NCBI GenBank assembly: GCA_006226375.1
Contig: SBHC01000067.1
Coordinates: forward strand, 90,450 to 154,449
Source of the DNA: Deltaproteobacteria bacterium
GTDB taxonomy: Bacteria; Myxococcota_C; UBA6777
Length of the DNA stretch: 64,000 nucleotides
Reading direction: 5' to 3'
The notes below the pieces were generated by a model, which ran no database searches, was not told the DNA's origin, and saw only the letters and a program-made list of their open reading frames with translations. A program made the translations under genes and the position numbers. Every line of letters begins with the position of its first letter. Within the stretch, counting starts at the first letter, position 1. Positions 29,883 to 38,833 of this stretch are shown here, one piece after another.

Positions 29883-30440
29883 ATGCAACGAACCCTCCTC
29901 TTTAGCCTTGTAACGTTCGGACTGCTTGCCAGCCCCTGGCTTGTAGGTGCAGAAAAAACCATGCAAGCCTTTTCGCTTCCCAACGAAGATGGCAAGCTCA
30001 CCACAATAGGCAAGCCCTGGTCCAAAGCCACAGTGCTGGTGTTCTTCCGAGGCGATTGGTGACGCTTTTGTCGCGGCCAGTTGGGTCGTTTGCAAAAGTC
30101 ACTCCCCCAATTCAACAAGTACGGTGCCTCCCTTTATGCCATCTCAGTAGACTCACCGGCTCGCCAAAAGAAGCTGAAGAAGCGAGTGGGCGTCTCATTT
30201 CCCATTCTTTCGGACGCCAAACTCACGATCATCCGTAGATTCGGAGCCGAGCACAAAGGCTCAGACATTGCTCGTCCCGCTGTCTTCTTGCTCAACAGCA
30301 AAGGTGAAGTGGTTTGGTCCAAAGTGGGTCGTCATACCCGCGATCGTCCAGCAGAGTCCGTCGTATTGGAACAAGCCAAAGCCTTACACCAAGCCTCACA
30401 GACCTCCAAGCCCACCTCGAAACCGACACCAAAGCGATAA
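29883..30440 (+). CDS. selenocysteine-containing peroxiredoxin-like protein (Sec encoded by TGA at 30060-30062)
   Basis: 185 residues if TGA at codon 60 is read through. Residues 1-23 are a signal peptide, so the protein is likely periplasmic. The AhpC/TSA fold is clear: FSLPNEDGKLTTIGK, VLVFFRGDW, then TGA, RFCRGQLGRLQKSLPQF, YAISVDSPA, FPILSD, RPAVFLLNSKGEVVW. In this family the motif is RGDWCPFCRGQ, so TGA stands exactly at the peroxidatic Cys, giving a U-x-x-C redox motif with Cys63. A bacterial SECIS-like hairpin follows (30064-30099). TGA otherwise acts as a stop in this window. It implies that the genome encodes selA, selB, selC and selD elsewhere. AAAGGAG precedes the ATG. Confidence 0.85.
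30064..30099 (+). promoter_or_regulatory. bacterial SECIS-like hairpin
   Basis: Directly after the TGA, GCTTTTG (30064-30070) pairs with CAAAAGT (30093-30099) as a lower helix, and CGGCC (30074-30078) pairs with GGTCG (30084-30088) around the loop AGTTG. The upper stem starts 11 nt after the TGA and the loop contains GU near its start, as in bacterial SECIS elements bound by SelB. It is translated as part of the peroxiredoxin. Confidence 0.7.
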
Positions 30441-30463
30441 CTCACACACAGAACAACCCTCTC

Positions 30464-31216
30464 TCAAACGCCAAAACGTTCTCGCCATTGTTGGTACGCA
30501 GCTTGGTACATGGGTGTATGCTCTTGAATCAGCTCTCCTCCCAACTCCACAGCACGATGCTCCAGCGCTTGATGAAGACGGAACCCATCGGAGCGGACCT
30601 GAGTGTCACGTGTGTCCAAGCTCTGTCCTGATGCCTTCTCCACTTCCTCGTCTGAAATGGCGTGCACTTCTTCATGAAAGACCTGACACAAAGCTTGCTC
30701 TCCGTCCCGAGCCAATGACACCGCACAACAACGATACGTGCGCCCTCCCATTCCTCTGCCGTGTGTTCCCAAAGCTGGAGCATCAAACACATACAACGGA
30801 GGAGGCTCCAGTCCCCGTCGCTCCCACAACATCCGACGCAACAAGAGCAAAGCATCGCCGTGGTGTTGCACAAACGCATCGATCTGTTGCCTGGCTTGAG
30901 CAGCATCTTGCTCCCAGGCTTTTTCCTGTTGCTCCTGTTCCGCGACCATCGCCTGTAACATCAACGTAGCAGCGCGTTCATCTCGGGCTTCCAATCGACG
31001 ATAAAGTCCCTCCAGATCGCGAACACAAAGAGGGTCATGTTGAAGCAACCCCGAACCCTTTCGGTTCATGAGATAGGCTCGTTGCAAGAAAGAAACCCAT
31101 GAAGGGAACGACGCCCGTGACTGGAACAAATTGGCGGCGTCACGACCCAGATCCAGATGACTCAGTACATGGTAGTGAAGTTGGATGTGAAACGCCCGAC
31201 CGACCGTCAGCGTCAT
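30464..31216 (-). CDS. HExxH metallopeptidase-like protein in radical SAM operon
   Basis: 250 residues from the ATG at 31216, which overlaps the stop of the upstream radical SAM gene by 4 bp (ATGA). The protein is largely helical. Near residue 180 it has QVFHEEVHAISDEEVE, an HExxH zinc-peptidase signature, preceded by a beta-rich region (PPPLYVFDAPALG, YRCCAVSLA) where the substrate strand would lie. No signal peptide is found. As the last gene of an operon with two radical SAM enzymes and a repeat-bearing lipoprotein, it may process the modified product; this is inferred from context only. Confidence 0.6.
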   Translation of the reverse strand: MTLTVGRAFHIQLHYHVLSHLDLGRDAANLFQSRASFPSWVSFLQRAYLMNRKGSGLLQHDPLCVRDLEGLYRRLEARDERAATLMLQAMVAEQEQQEKAWEQDAAQARQQIDAFVQHHGDALLLLRRMLWERRGLEPPPLYVFDAPALGTHGRGMGGRTYRCCAVSLARDGEQALCQVFHEEVHAISDEEVEKASGQSLDTRDTQVRSDGFRLHQALEHRAVELGGELIQEHTPMYQAAYQQWRERFGV

Positions 31217-33387
31217 GACCTCAGCCAACCCGCCTGACCCGCTAGAACCGGAACGCGAATTTTGGCGACAACGCGCTCTTTCCACTCTTCACCGTGTCGT
31301 TCGAGGCAAACGAGATCTTGGGGTAAAAAGCGCGGACCCAGAAATGTGACCAGGCGACCTCCAGGATCGGCCAACACCGGCAAGAACGTTTCAGGCACAC
31401 GAGGCATAGCTCCACCGATCCAAATGCGGTCAAACGTACCTTTGAGGCGACGAGGCGTTGTCGGGTCGCCCCAGCGTGGAGCGACCACTTCCCCCTCATT
31501 GCCGACAAGCTTTCGCCAGAGAGCGACCAAATACCCTTTCGGTCCGCTGGTAAGGTCCGCCAGCCGATCGCCAAGCCCTGGCTCCATCGCTTCCAACGCC
31601 ATCGCATAGGTGCGAATCCCTAGCCAGGGAGCGGATTTTCCAGGCTTGGGCGAAGTAGGAGCGCGGTCGAGAAGCATCGACTCCGCATCCGCCTCGCTCA
31701 AATGTGCTTCCGGGGCAATCGTTAACATCGCCTCGATCAAAGCTTCGGTTCGAAGGACCCCTTCTTCCAGCAATCGACGTACGGCTTGTTCGCGCAGTCG
31801 AATCTTGGGATCTCGAACCTGCAAACCAATCGGTAGCTCTAAGGTCGGCTTGTCATTCAATGACGGCTTTGACGAAGAAGTTGTTTCTTCCATCATGGAG
31901 AGCTGACGCTTGCTCGCGACCTCCTGCTTCGCCTGGGCAGCGCGACGCAACAAATAGTCCCGCATGTTCGGGCTCATGAGCTTGGCTTGTTCGGCCAAGC
32001 TTTGCTTGAACACACGATCCACAGACCGGCCTTGTCCTCGAAAGCGTTGTTGGATCTGCTCCAACAACGGGGCATACGCCTTGTACATGAAGCGCACCCG
32101 ATCTTCGTACGACACTTCATCACTTGGGTCGATGTGCTCCGCACGAAACGGCCCATCGTACCAACTCTTCCACCACTCTGGATGATAAAACACCGTGCCA
32201 TACTGTTGCTCGTAACGAGCCATCTCCAGATGAATCAGCGCGCCGGGATAGAGTCGGTACGGATCAAACGACAGCCAACCGCATGTCTCTTGGGCTGAGG
32301 TGAACAAGCGGGTTAAGAATGCGTGTGTTTCTTCCATAGAACGTTGGGTCTCGCCAGGGTGACCGACGATGATGTTGGCCGCCCAATTCAGCCCATGTTT
32401 CCGACTCAACACAGCCAGCCGCTCCAACGCGCCGAGGTAACGCTCGGGGTTTTTGGCCTTTTGCATCTTGAGGATCATCTCTGGGCTTCCCGTTTCGGCA
32501 CCTATCCCGATGGAAAAGTGAGCCTGCGCGAGAAGCTTAACGTCCTCATCGTTGAGGTCGTCGGAGCGCGTTAAGGTCCAGTACTGCCGTGGCAACAGAC
32601 CATGCTCCAAGATCCCTTCCAGAACCTGGCGTCGCCACTGTCGCTGGAAGCCAAACAGAGGGTCGGCCAGATTGATGACCCACTGAGATAAGTCTGTGAA
32701 CGTCGCCAGTCGCTGCAGTTCACTGATCGCCCTTTCGGCGCTGTACGCCCGCCACTTGTACTCGGTCTTGGCGCGCTCCATACAGAAGGTGCACCGGTAG
32801 GGACATCCTCGGGAGAGATAGATCTGAAACTTCCGCCCCAACATGTGGGCGCGAGGCCAGTATCGATGCAGCAGCTCCCACTGGTAGGGAGGCAGCGAGT
32901 CCAGGTCTTGAATGTTCTTCGGACCGTATCGCTGCTTGTCGAGACGACCTCCCCCAAGGAGAGTTTCGACCATCTCTCGCATGGGCTCTTCACCTTCTCC
33001 TACGACAACGGCATCAAAGGGAGAGCCTTCAAAGACCAGATCCTGCGGCAACGCGCTGGCATGATAACCACCTGTCACCATCGGAGTCTCTGGGAAGTTA
33101 CGGCGGAGAAAGCGAGCCAGGGTCATCACTCGCATGAAGTCAAAGCTGGAATAGCAAGACAAGCCGATCAGCACATGCGGCCCCAAACTTTCGATGGTTC
33201 GGAGCAGTTGGTTGTGGTCACCGCCCTCGTAATTGAGGTCGAGAATCTCCACACGCACGTTGAGGTGATGCTGCAAATAGCCACCCAACGCAACCAGATG
33301 GGGCAGACCGAAGTCCATGTCGGTCCACTTGATGATACCGGGCGAGATCAGCAACACGCAGGGGTCAGAGTGCCGCGTCACGTTCAT
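31213..33387 (-). CDS. B12-binding radical SAM enzyme with C-terminal extension
   Basis: 724 residues. Residues 1-150 form a cobalamin-binding-like Rossmann domain (VLLISPGIIKW, GGYLQHH, VLIGLSCYSSFDF, VVVGEGEEPM). The radical SAM core (about 190-420) has the cluster motif SRGCPYRCTFCMERA (CxxxCxxC) and IGIGAETGSPEMILKM. Beyond about residue 500 come a Lys/Ser linker and a C-terminal domain of about 200 residues resembling an O-methyltransferase-like fold (FDRIWIGGAMPRVPETFLPVLADPGG). B12-radical SAM enzymes usually methylate unactivated carbons or make rings. Both ends overlap neighbouring genes by 4 bp, so the enzyme is made together with the SPASM protein and the HExxH protein. Confidence 0.8.
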   Translation of the reverse strand: MNVTRHSDPCVLLISPGIIKWTDMDFGLPHLVALGGYLQHHLNVRVEILDLNYEGGDHNQLLRTIESLGPHVLIGLSCYSSFDFMRVMTLARFLRRNFPETPMVTGGYHASALPQDLVFEGSPFDAVVVGEGEEPMREMVETLLGGGRLDKQRYGPKNIQDLDSLPPYQWELLHRYWPRAHMLGRKFQIYLSRGCPYRCTFCMERAKTEYKWRAYSAERAISELQRLATFTDLSQWVINLADPLFGFQRQWRRQVLEGILEHGLLPRQYWTLTRSDDLNDEDVKLLAQAHFSIGIGAETGSPEMILKMQKAKNPERYLGALERLAVLSRKHGLNWAANIIVGHPGETQRSMEETHAFLTRLFTSAQETCGWLSFDPYRLYPGALIHLEMARYEQQYGTVFYHPEWWKSWYDGPFRAEHIDPSDEVSYEDRVRFMYKAYAPLLEQIQQRFRGQGRSVDRVFKQSLAEQAKLMSPNMRDYLLRRAAQAKQEVASKRQLSMMEETTSSSKPSLNDKPTLELPIGLQVRDPKIRLREQAVRRLLEEGVLRTEALIEAMLTIAPEAHLSEADAESMLLDRAPTSPKPGKSAPWLGIRTYAMALEAMEPGLGDRLADLTSGPKGYLVALWRKLVGNEGEVVAPRWGDPTTPRRLKGTFDRIWIGGAMPRVPETFLPVLADPGGRLVTFLGPRFLPQDLVCLERHGEEWKERVVAKIRVPVLAGQAGWLRS

Positions 33388-34433
33388 GAGGGTAACGTTT
33401 GGGCCACGAACGGCTCGGGATGCTTCAGGTCACCGTAGGTCGCAAAGCCGCTCTCTTTGCAGCCACCCTGGCAACTCTGTTCATAGTGGCAACCTCGGCA
33501 CATTTCAGGCACTTGTTTCTTAAAAGAATGGAAGTACTTGTCTTGGTAGATATCGCTCCAAGGCTGGAACTGAATGTTCCCCATGATATGACTGGAGAGA
33601 TTGCAGCTACGCACGTTCCCCAACGCATCGATGGTAATGTTGGGAGAGTGGGTACCTACGCTGCAAAACCCGAAGGTCACCCACTTGTAACGGTCCAAGC
33701 GAATCAAGCAGGGAGGCACAGGCATCGCGGTGGCAACCTGGATACCGTATTGTGGACCCAGTCGCTCGGCGGTGTTAAGATTGTGCTCCACCTGCTCCAC
33801 GGTCGGCAACAGTCGCTTAATCTCATGAATGGCCCACCCCGTCGGAGACATCCGGTTGTAGGAGATGGACGAAAGGCCCAGAGCGAAGCAAAGCTCCATC
33901 ACATCGCCAAAGTCGGACCAGTTTTGGTGCATCGACACAAAGCAGATTTGAACGGGAACGCCAGCTTCTTTGAGGTTGACCGCAGCGCGAACCGTGTCGT
34001 TGAAACAATCCGCCCCCTTCAACTCGTTGTGACGGTCGGGATCAGCGCTGAGCAAGGTTAGTTGCACAGCACGAACACCAAACTCAGCCAAAGCACGGGC
34101 GGTTTCTTCAGGAACATGACTACCGTTGGTGATCAACTGCACTGAAGGCACCAACGAACAAGCCTTGCCGATGATCTGCATCGCGTCTTTGCGAAGCAGC
34201 GGCTCACCGCCGGTGATGGTGATGTGTTCGGCCCCACTTTCTGTAACAGCCTTCTCCATCATCTTGAGAAAGGACTCAGTCTTCAGTTGGCCTTTGGGAT
34301 AGCCTGCTTGCGGGTCGTCGCCTTTCGCGTTCCACACGTTGTAGCAATGTCCGCACTTGTGATCGCAACCGGGCGTCAGCTCAAAATCCAGTCGGGGAAC
34401 TTTACTGCTTTGGTTACGAAGCAAGATGCCCAT
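33384..34433 (-). CDS. SPASM-domain radical SAM protein
   Basis: 349 residues. The radical SAM motif DFELTPGCDHKCGHCYNVW (CxxxCxxC) is at residues 17-35, followed by TGGEPLL and ITNGSHVP. The C-terminal SPASM region has the auxiliary-cluster Cys pattern: FCSVGTHS, VRSCNLSS, then MCRGCHYEQSCQGGC. Such enzymes modify peptides, for example forming Cys-thioether or C-C links, or mature proteins. The start lies 3 bp after the stop of the VGPCL-repeat lipoprotein gene, the obvious candidate substrate, and the end overlaps the B12-radical SAM gene by 4 bp. Confidence 0.85.
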   Translation of the reverse strand: MGILLRNQSSKVPRLDFELTPGCDHKCGHCYNVWNAKGDDPQAGYPKGQLKTESFLKMMEKAVTESGAEHITITGGEPLLRKDAMQIIGKACSLVPSVQLITNGSHVPEETARALAEFGVRAVQLTLLSADPDRHNELKGADCFNDTVRAAVNLKEAGVPVQICFVSMHQNWSDFGDVMELCFALGLSSISYNRMSPTGWAIHEIKRLLPTVEQVEHNLNTAERLGPQYGIQVATAMPVPPCLIRLDRYKWVTFGFCSVGTHSPNITIDALGNVRSCNLSSHIMGNIQFQPWSDIYQDKYFHSFKKQVPEMCRGCHYEQSCQGGCKESGFATYGDLKHPEPFVAQTLPS

Positions 34434-34436
34434 GCG

Positions 34437-34994
34437 CTACCCTTCTTTGTTGGACCCTTTGGAAGCCTTCAAACGCTCAACAACATCAGCCGGCAACACA
34501 CCTTTGGCTTGAAGCTTTTCGATCGCCGAGGCGCGCGAAGTCTCTTGGGGCGCGGCTTCTGCGTATTTGGTTTGGAAGCCCGGCTCCATCTGGGGAATCA
34601 CTTCCTCTTCTTGGGGCAACAACATCCCTGTGGGCGGAGGTGGACTCAGGCATGGTCCGACATCCGGCTCAAGCTGTTTTTCGGTTCCAGTCCCAGCGTC
34701 TTTGGTCGGCTCTGCGCCCCAATCGGGAGGAAGAGGAGTGAGACAAGGACCCACTTTGGTATCTTGTATCCCCGCATCAGGTGGAGGCTCTGAAATGATC
34801 GACAAGCAAGGACCGACGTCACAACCTGACTGTGTTGTGGTGAAGCCAAACAAGAGCAGAAAGATCCCAACAATGGAAACGATAGTACCAGCGACTCCCC
34901 CAGACATGGAAAGACCGCTGCAGGCCGTCAAAAGAGACGCCGAAAAAACAACAAGCGTAAGAACCCAAATGGAACGACGGGTTTGGTTCGACAT
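34437..34994 (-). CDS. lipoprotein with three VGPCL repeats, candidate radical SAM substrate
   Basis: 185 residues from the ATG at 34994 (CCGGAG upstream). Signal peptide with lipobox LLTAC (Cys25), then a second hydrophobic helix (33-52). The rest is a low-complexity Pro/Glu-rich region holding three copies of VGPCL followed by a Pro-rich turn, at residues 60-64, 81-85 and 112-116, each with one Cys. A charged helical tail ends the protein. It is the first gene of an operon with two radical SAM enzymes and an HExxH protein, an arrangement typical of ribosomally made, post-translationally modified products. Modification at the repeated Cys is inferred, not shown. Confidence 0.7.
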   Translation of the reverse strand: MSNQTRRSIWVLTLVVFSASLLTACSGLSMSGGVAGTIVSIVGIFLLLFGFTTTQSGCDVGPCLSIISEPPPDAGIQDTKVGPCLTPLPPDWGAEPTKDAGTGTEKQLEPDVGPCLSPPPPTGMLLPQEEEVIPQMEPGFQTKYAEAAPQETSRASAIEKLQAKGVLPADVVERLKASKGSNKEG

Positions 34995-35109
34995 GGTTCT
35001 GATCTCCGGTTGCAACAATTGTCTCTTCGGTAACGTAGCACAACCCAACAGGAAGTGCCAGTTGGAGATACCCAAGTATCCTCCAGCAGCCATTGCGATT
35101 TGAAAGAGA

Positions 35110-38100
35110 ATGGGGGTACAATTCAGGGTCCTGGAAGGTCGAGAGTCTTGGCACAAGCCAAAACGCTCACAAGAAGCCCCTATCTTCACATGGAAAGGAC
35201 GACCATTGATTCGCTCGGGTCCATTTGGATGGCATGAACTCATCGCACGTGGAGGCATGTGCGAGGTGTGGTCGGGCATTCACCTGAACCAGGCGTTTCC
35301 TGTTGCGATCAAAGTGATCCCCAAGGACCTTGCGCTGGAACCTCGGTTTGCCCACTTCTTCCGCGACGAAGTTCGCGCCGTGGCCCGCTTGCATCATCCA
35401 GCCATTGTCATGGTCTTTGACTACGGGACCGTCACTCCAGAGATGGAGGAGCAGTCCAACTACCTGCTCCGAGTCGGAGCCCCTTTCCTTGTGATGGAGC
35501 TGGCCGACCAAACCCTCGTTCCTTTCAAAGGCAAGCTGCTCTGGTCCCAAGTCTATCCCATACTTCTCACGGTATTGGACGGCCTCGCACACGCCCACGC
35601 ACGAGGCGTGATACACCGCGACATCAAACCCGCCAACCTTCTTCTGTTTACAGCGCAGCAACGCGTAAAACTCACTGATTTTGGACTCGCCCATCCCACC
35701 GACCGTGAAGAAGCGCCCATCGACACGGGCGACATCATGGGAACCTTGGCCTACATGGCACCCGAACAATTTGAGGCTCGCTGGCGCGATTACGGCCCCT
35801 GGACCGACCTCTATGCTTTGGGTTGCACGACCTATACACTCCTTACAGGTAAGTCTCCGTTCCACACAAGCTCCTCGTTTGAGGAACAACGCTGGGCCCA
35901 CCTGCATCAGCCGCTGCCCTCACTCCACGGTCTCGATGTTCCTCCAGGCTTCGATGACTGGCTGCAACGTATGACGGCCAAACATCCGCGTCATCGTTTC
36001 CAACGCGCGGCGGACGCGATATGGGCGCTGCAAAAACTTGGGGAGGAAGGCTCCTTCCAGACGCAGGCCGTCATACCTGTGGGAGAGATCACCGCGTTGG
36101 CAATCCCAGCCATCCACGACCCTAGCAGCATCCCTGCAGAACCCACGATGGTCCAAGAGACCGTGTCACATCCGTCAGGCATCAAAGCCGACGAGCACGT
36201 TACACAAGTCCAAGGTTTGGCAGGACCCACAGAGTTCTCCGTGCCTGGTGTGGGTGCTTGGGATGAGTCCCCGTTCCAGGGAGAAGAACCACCCGAGCGA
36301 CCTCCCTTCCCAGACACATGGACGACGGAACACGCCGAACAACGGTCGGTACAGCTCTCTGAAGTCGGGCTTGGTTTGTACGGACTGCGACGCATTCCCC
36401 TTGTTGGCCGAGAGTCAGAATGCGCACAGCTTTGGGAAAAGCTACGACAGGTCCAAGAGACCCAACAAGCCCAAGCGGTCGTGCTCTCCGGACCGGCAGG
36501 CTGTGGAAAAAGTCGGCTGGCGGAGTGGTTGTGCGAGCGCAGTCATGAAGTGGGCGCAACCACCTATTTGCGAGCCAGCCACACACCAGGACCTGCTCCC
36601 CTCCCAGGCCTCGCAAAGATGCTCACCCGGCACTTTCGGTGCACTGGGTTTGACCATTACCAACTTCACCAACGACTGCATTGGTTTCTTCACCAAGACG
36701 GAGGTCCAGCACCGACCAACGAAGAAGTGGACGCTCTCGTGGAAGTGCTCTCTCCCACTGTTGCACCCGACCAAACAGGTGAACGCGCCTACGTACGGTT
36801 CTTTGCACCTGAAGAGAGATACGCAACATTGGAGCGTTGCTTGGCCCGTTTGAGTTACAACCGCCCTCTCCTGCTCTGGCTGGACGACGTTCAATGGGGC
36901 CTGGACACCCTCTCCTTTGTTAGCTACCTGCTTCAGCAGCAAGCGCTTCGCCCGTTGCCCATTCTGCTTATACTCACAGCACAAACGGAAGCACTGGCCG
37001 AGCAACGTGCAGCCTACGACCTCCTCTCCAAGTTGATGACATTGCCCCAAGTCCAGGAAATGGAAGTTCCACAGTTAGAAACCCAAAGCCATGCACTGTT
37101 GGTTCAGCAGTTGCTGCCTTTGCACCGCGAGTTGGCCCAACAAGTGGAACAGCGTACGGCAGGGAACCCCTTGTTTGCGGTCCAACTGGTAGGAGATTGG
37201 GTTCAGCGCAATGTATTGGAGTGCACAACCGATGGGTTCAAGCTCAAGCCCGAGGTTCGCGTGGAGCTTCCCGACGATCTCCATGCGGTGTGGCTGCAAC
37301 GCATTCACCGAACGTTGGCTGGGTGGTCCACCGACGCAAGAAATGCATTGGAACTGGCCGCTGTGTTGGGACAAAACGTAGACGGCTTTGAATGGCGTCA
37401 GGTTTGTCACCTCGCGAAGATACCTGTCCCCTTTGAACTCATTGACCAGCTCGTGGAGCAAGGTCTGGTCGCTGGCGAAGACGATGACACCACACTGGGT
37501 TGGTCGTGGGTCCACGGAATGCTACGTGAGTCACTGGAGCGTAGCGCCCGTGATTGTGGACGCCTCGAACGTTACCACCAGATCTGTGCGTCCATGTTGC
37601 AGAGCCAGTCAGGGCCTGGAGTTCGAGAGCGGCTGGGCAGCCACCTGCTGCAAGCCAACTCTCCCCCAGAAGCCATTGAGCCGATGCTTGAGGGGCTGTG
37701 GGAGAGAGAAGAGCGTGGGGAGTTTGTCTTCCTCCAACACCTACTCCCCACCTGGGAAGCCTTGCTTAAGCAATGCAACATCCCGCCTCATCACACCCAC
37801 TGGGGACATTTGTCTTTGTTGCGCTCTCGGTATGAGCATAGCTGGAGCCATCATGCCTCCGGTCTTCAATGGGCCGAGCATCTGGAGAAACAAGCCCGAA
37901 AGTACGGATGGTCCGAACTCCTCGCTCGCTCCTTGATGGAGCAAGGACAAGGCTGGCAATACAACAACGAAACCGACCAGCACTGGAAGTACCTTCAAGA
38001 AGCCGAGACCCTGCTCCTGGAGCATCAACTGACGTCACTGTTGGTGGAATGCTACCGGTACATGGGTGACTACCTGACCGTTCATGGAGCTTTGTCCCAA

Positions 38101-38796
38101 GCGACCCACTACCTCCAAGAGTCTGTACGCTACGCCTCAACGCAAGGCGACAAGGCATCCATGGGCCTGGCCTATTATGGTTTAGCCTGTCTGTCCCGTC
38201 AGAGCAGTGAGTTTTCAACAGCCTTACGCTACTTCAAGCTTGCTCACCAATATCTGCTCGCAAGAGGGTACAAAGCCAAGGTCGCAAAATGCTTAAATGC
38301 CATCGGCGACATCCTCCGTCACCAGGGGAAGTTGGAGGAAGCAGAGTCCCACTTTGTCGAAGCCATCGAGCTTCTTCATCTGTTAGGTTCAGGCCGCGCC
38401 GCGGTCTCTCAATTAAACCTCGGGCTCTGCCAACTGGATCGACGTAACTACGACAAAGCCGAAACCATTCTCAACTCTGCCCTGACCACCTTTGAATTGG
38501 AAAAGCGGGCTCTCTTTATCTGTATCGCTCGCACCGGCTTGTTGGTATGTTCTGCACACTCTAACGACTGGGACGCTTGGACGACTCATCTCTACCGCAC
38601 CCAAACGCTGCTCGCGGAATCTGGCTTTCACGACATAGACCTGGCCCAGGCCGCGATGCAAGCCGGTCAAGTCGCACAGCAACAAGGCTATTCTGACCAA
38701 GCAATGCAGGCTTATCATCTCGCACGATCGCAGTGGGAAGCGATGGGTCACCAGGAAAACCTCGCGTTGCTCCACAACCTGATGCAACAAAGCTAG
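35110..38796 (+). CDS. Ser/Thr kinase - AAA ATPase - TPR regulator
   Basis: 1228 residues. A kinase domain (about 38-305; LIARGGMCEVWSG, AIKVI, HRDIKPANLL, LTDFGLAH, GTLAYMAPEQ) is followed by a variable linker. Then comes a STAND/AAA ATPase-like domain from about residue 425 (PLVGRESECAQL, Walker A GPAGCGKSRL, Walker B LLLWLDDVQWG, helical lid with GNPLFAVQLVGDW) and a long TPR array (about 900-1220; for example YYGLACLSRQSSEFSTALRYF). This is the PknK/adenylate cyclase-like 'kinase plus ATPase plus TPR' layout common in Myxococcota. The start at 35110 has only a weak purine-rich site (GAAAGAGA), and the first 35 residues may be untranslated. It is divergent from the VGPCL operon. Confidence 0.9.
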   Translation: MGVQFRVLEGRESWHKPKRSQEAPIFTWKGRPLIRSGPFGWHELIARGGMCEVWSGIHLNQAFPVAIKVIPKDLALEPRFAHFFRDEVRAVARLHHPAIVMVFDYGTVTPEMEEQSNYLLRVGAPFLVMELADQTLVPFKGKLLWSQVYPILLTVLDGLAHAHARGVIHRDIKPANLLLFTAQQRVKLTDFGLAHPTDREEAPIDTGDIMGTLAYMAPEQFEARWRDYGPWTDLYALGCTTYTLLTGKSPFHTSSSFEEQRWAHLHQPLPSLHGLDVPPGFDDWLQRMTAKHPRHRFQRAADAIWALQKLGEEGSFQTQAVIPVGEITALAIPAIHDPSSIPAEPTMVQETVSHPSGIKADEHVTQVQGLAGPTEFSVPGVGAWDESPFQGEEPPERPPFPDTWTTEHAEQRSVQLSEVGLGLYGLRRIPLVGRESECAQLWEKLRQVQETQQAQAVVLSGPAGCGKSRLAEWLCERSHEVGATTYLRASHTPGPAPLPGLAKMLTRHFRCTGFDHYQLHQRLHWFLHQDGGPAPTNEEVDALVEVLSPTVAPDQTGERAYVRFFAPEERYATLERCLARLSYNRPLLLWLDDVQWGLDTLSFVSYLLQQQALRPLPILLILTAQTEALAEQRAAYDLLSKLMTLPQVQEMEVPQLETQSHALLVQQLLPLHRELAQQVEQRTAGNPLFAVQLVGDWVQRNVLECTTDGFKLKPEVRVELPDDLHAVWLQRIHRTLAGWSTDARNALELAAVLGQNVDGFEWRQVCHLAKIPVPFELIDQLVEQGLVAGEDDDTTLGWSWVHGMLRESLERSARDCGRLERYHQICASMLQSQSGPGVRERLGSHLLQANSPPEAIEPMLEGLWEREERGEFVFLQHLLPTWEALLKQCNIPPHHTHWGHLSLLRSRYEHSWSHHASGLQWAEHLEKQARKYGWSELLARSLMEQGQGWQYNNETDQHWKYLQEAETLLLEHQLTSLLVECYRYMGDYLTVHGALSQATHYLQESVRYASTQGDKASMGLAYYGLACLSRQSSEFSTALRYFKLAHQYLLARGYKAKVAKCLNAIGDILRHQGKLEEAESHFVEAIELLHLLGSGRAAVSQLNLGLCQLDRRNYDKAETILNSALTTFELEKRALFICIARTGLLVCSAHSNDWDAWTTHLYRTQTLLAESGFHDIDLAQAAMQAGQVAQQQGYSDQAMQAYHLARSQWEAMGHQENLALLHNLMQQS

Positions 38797-38833
38797 CTCG
38801 CGTGGGAAGAATCGTGAATCCACGGAAGAAGAG

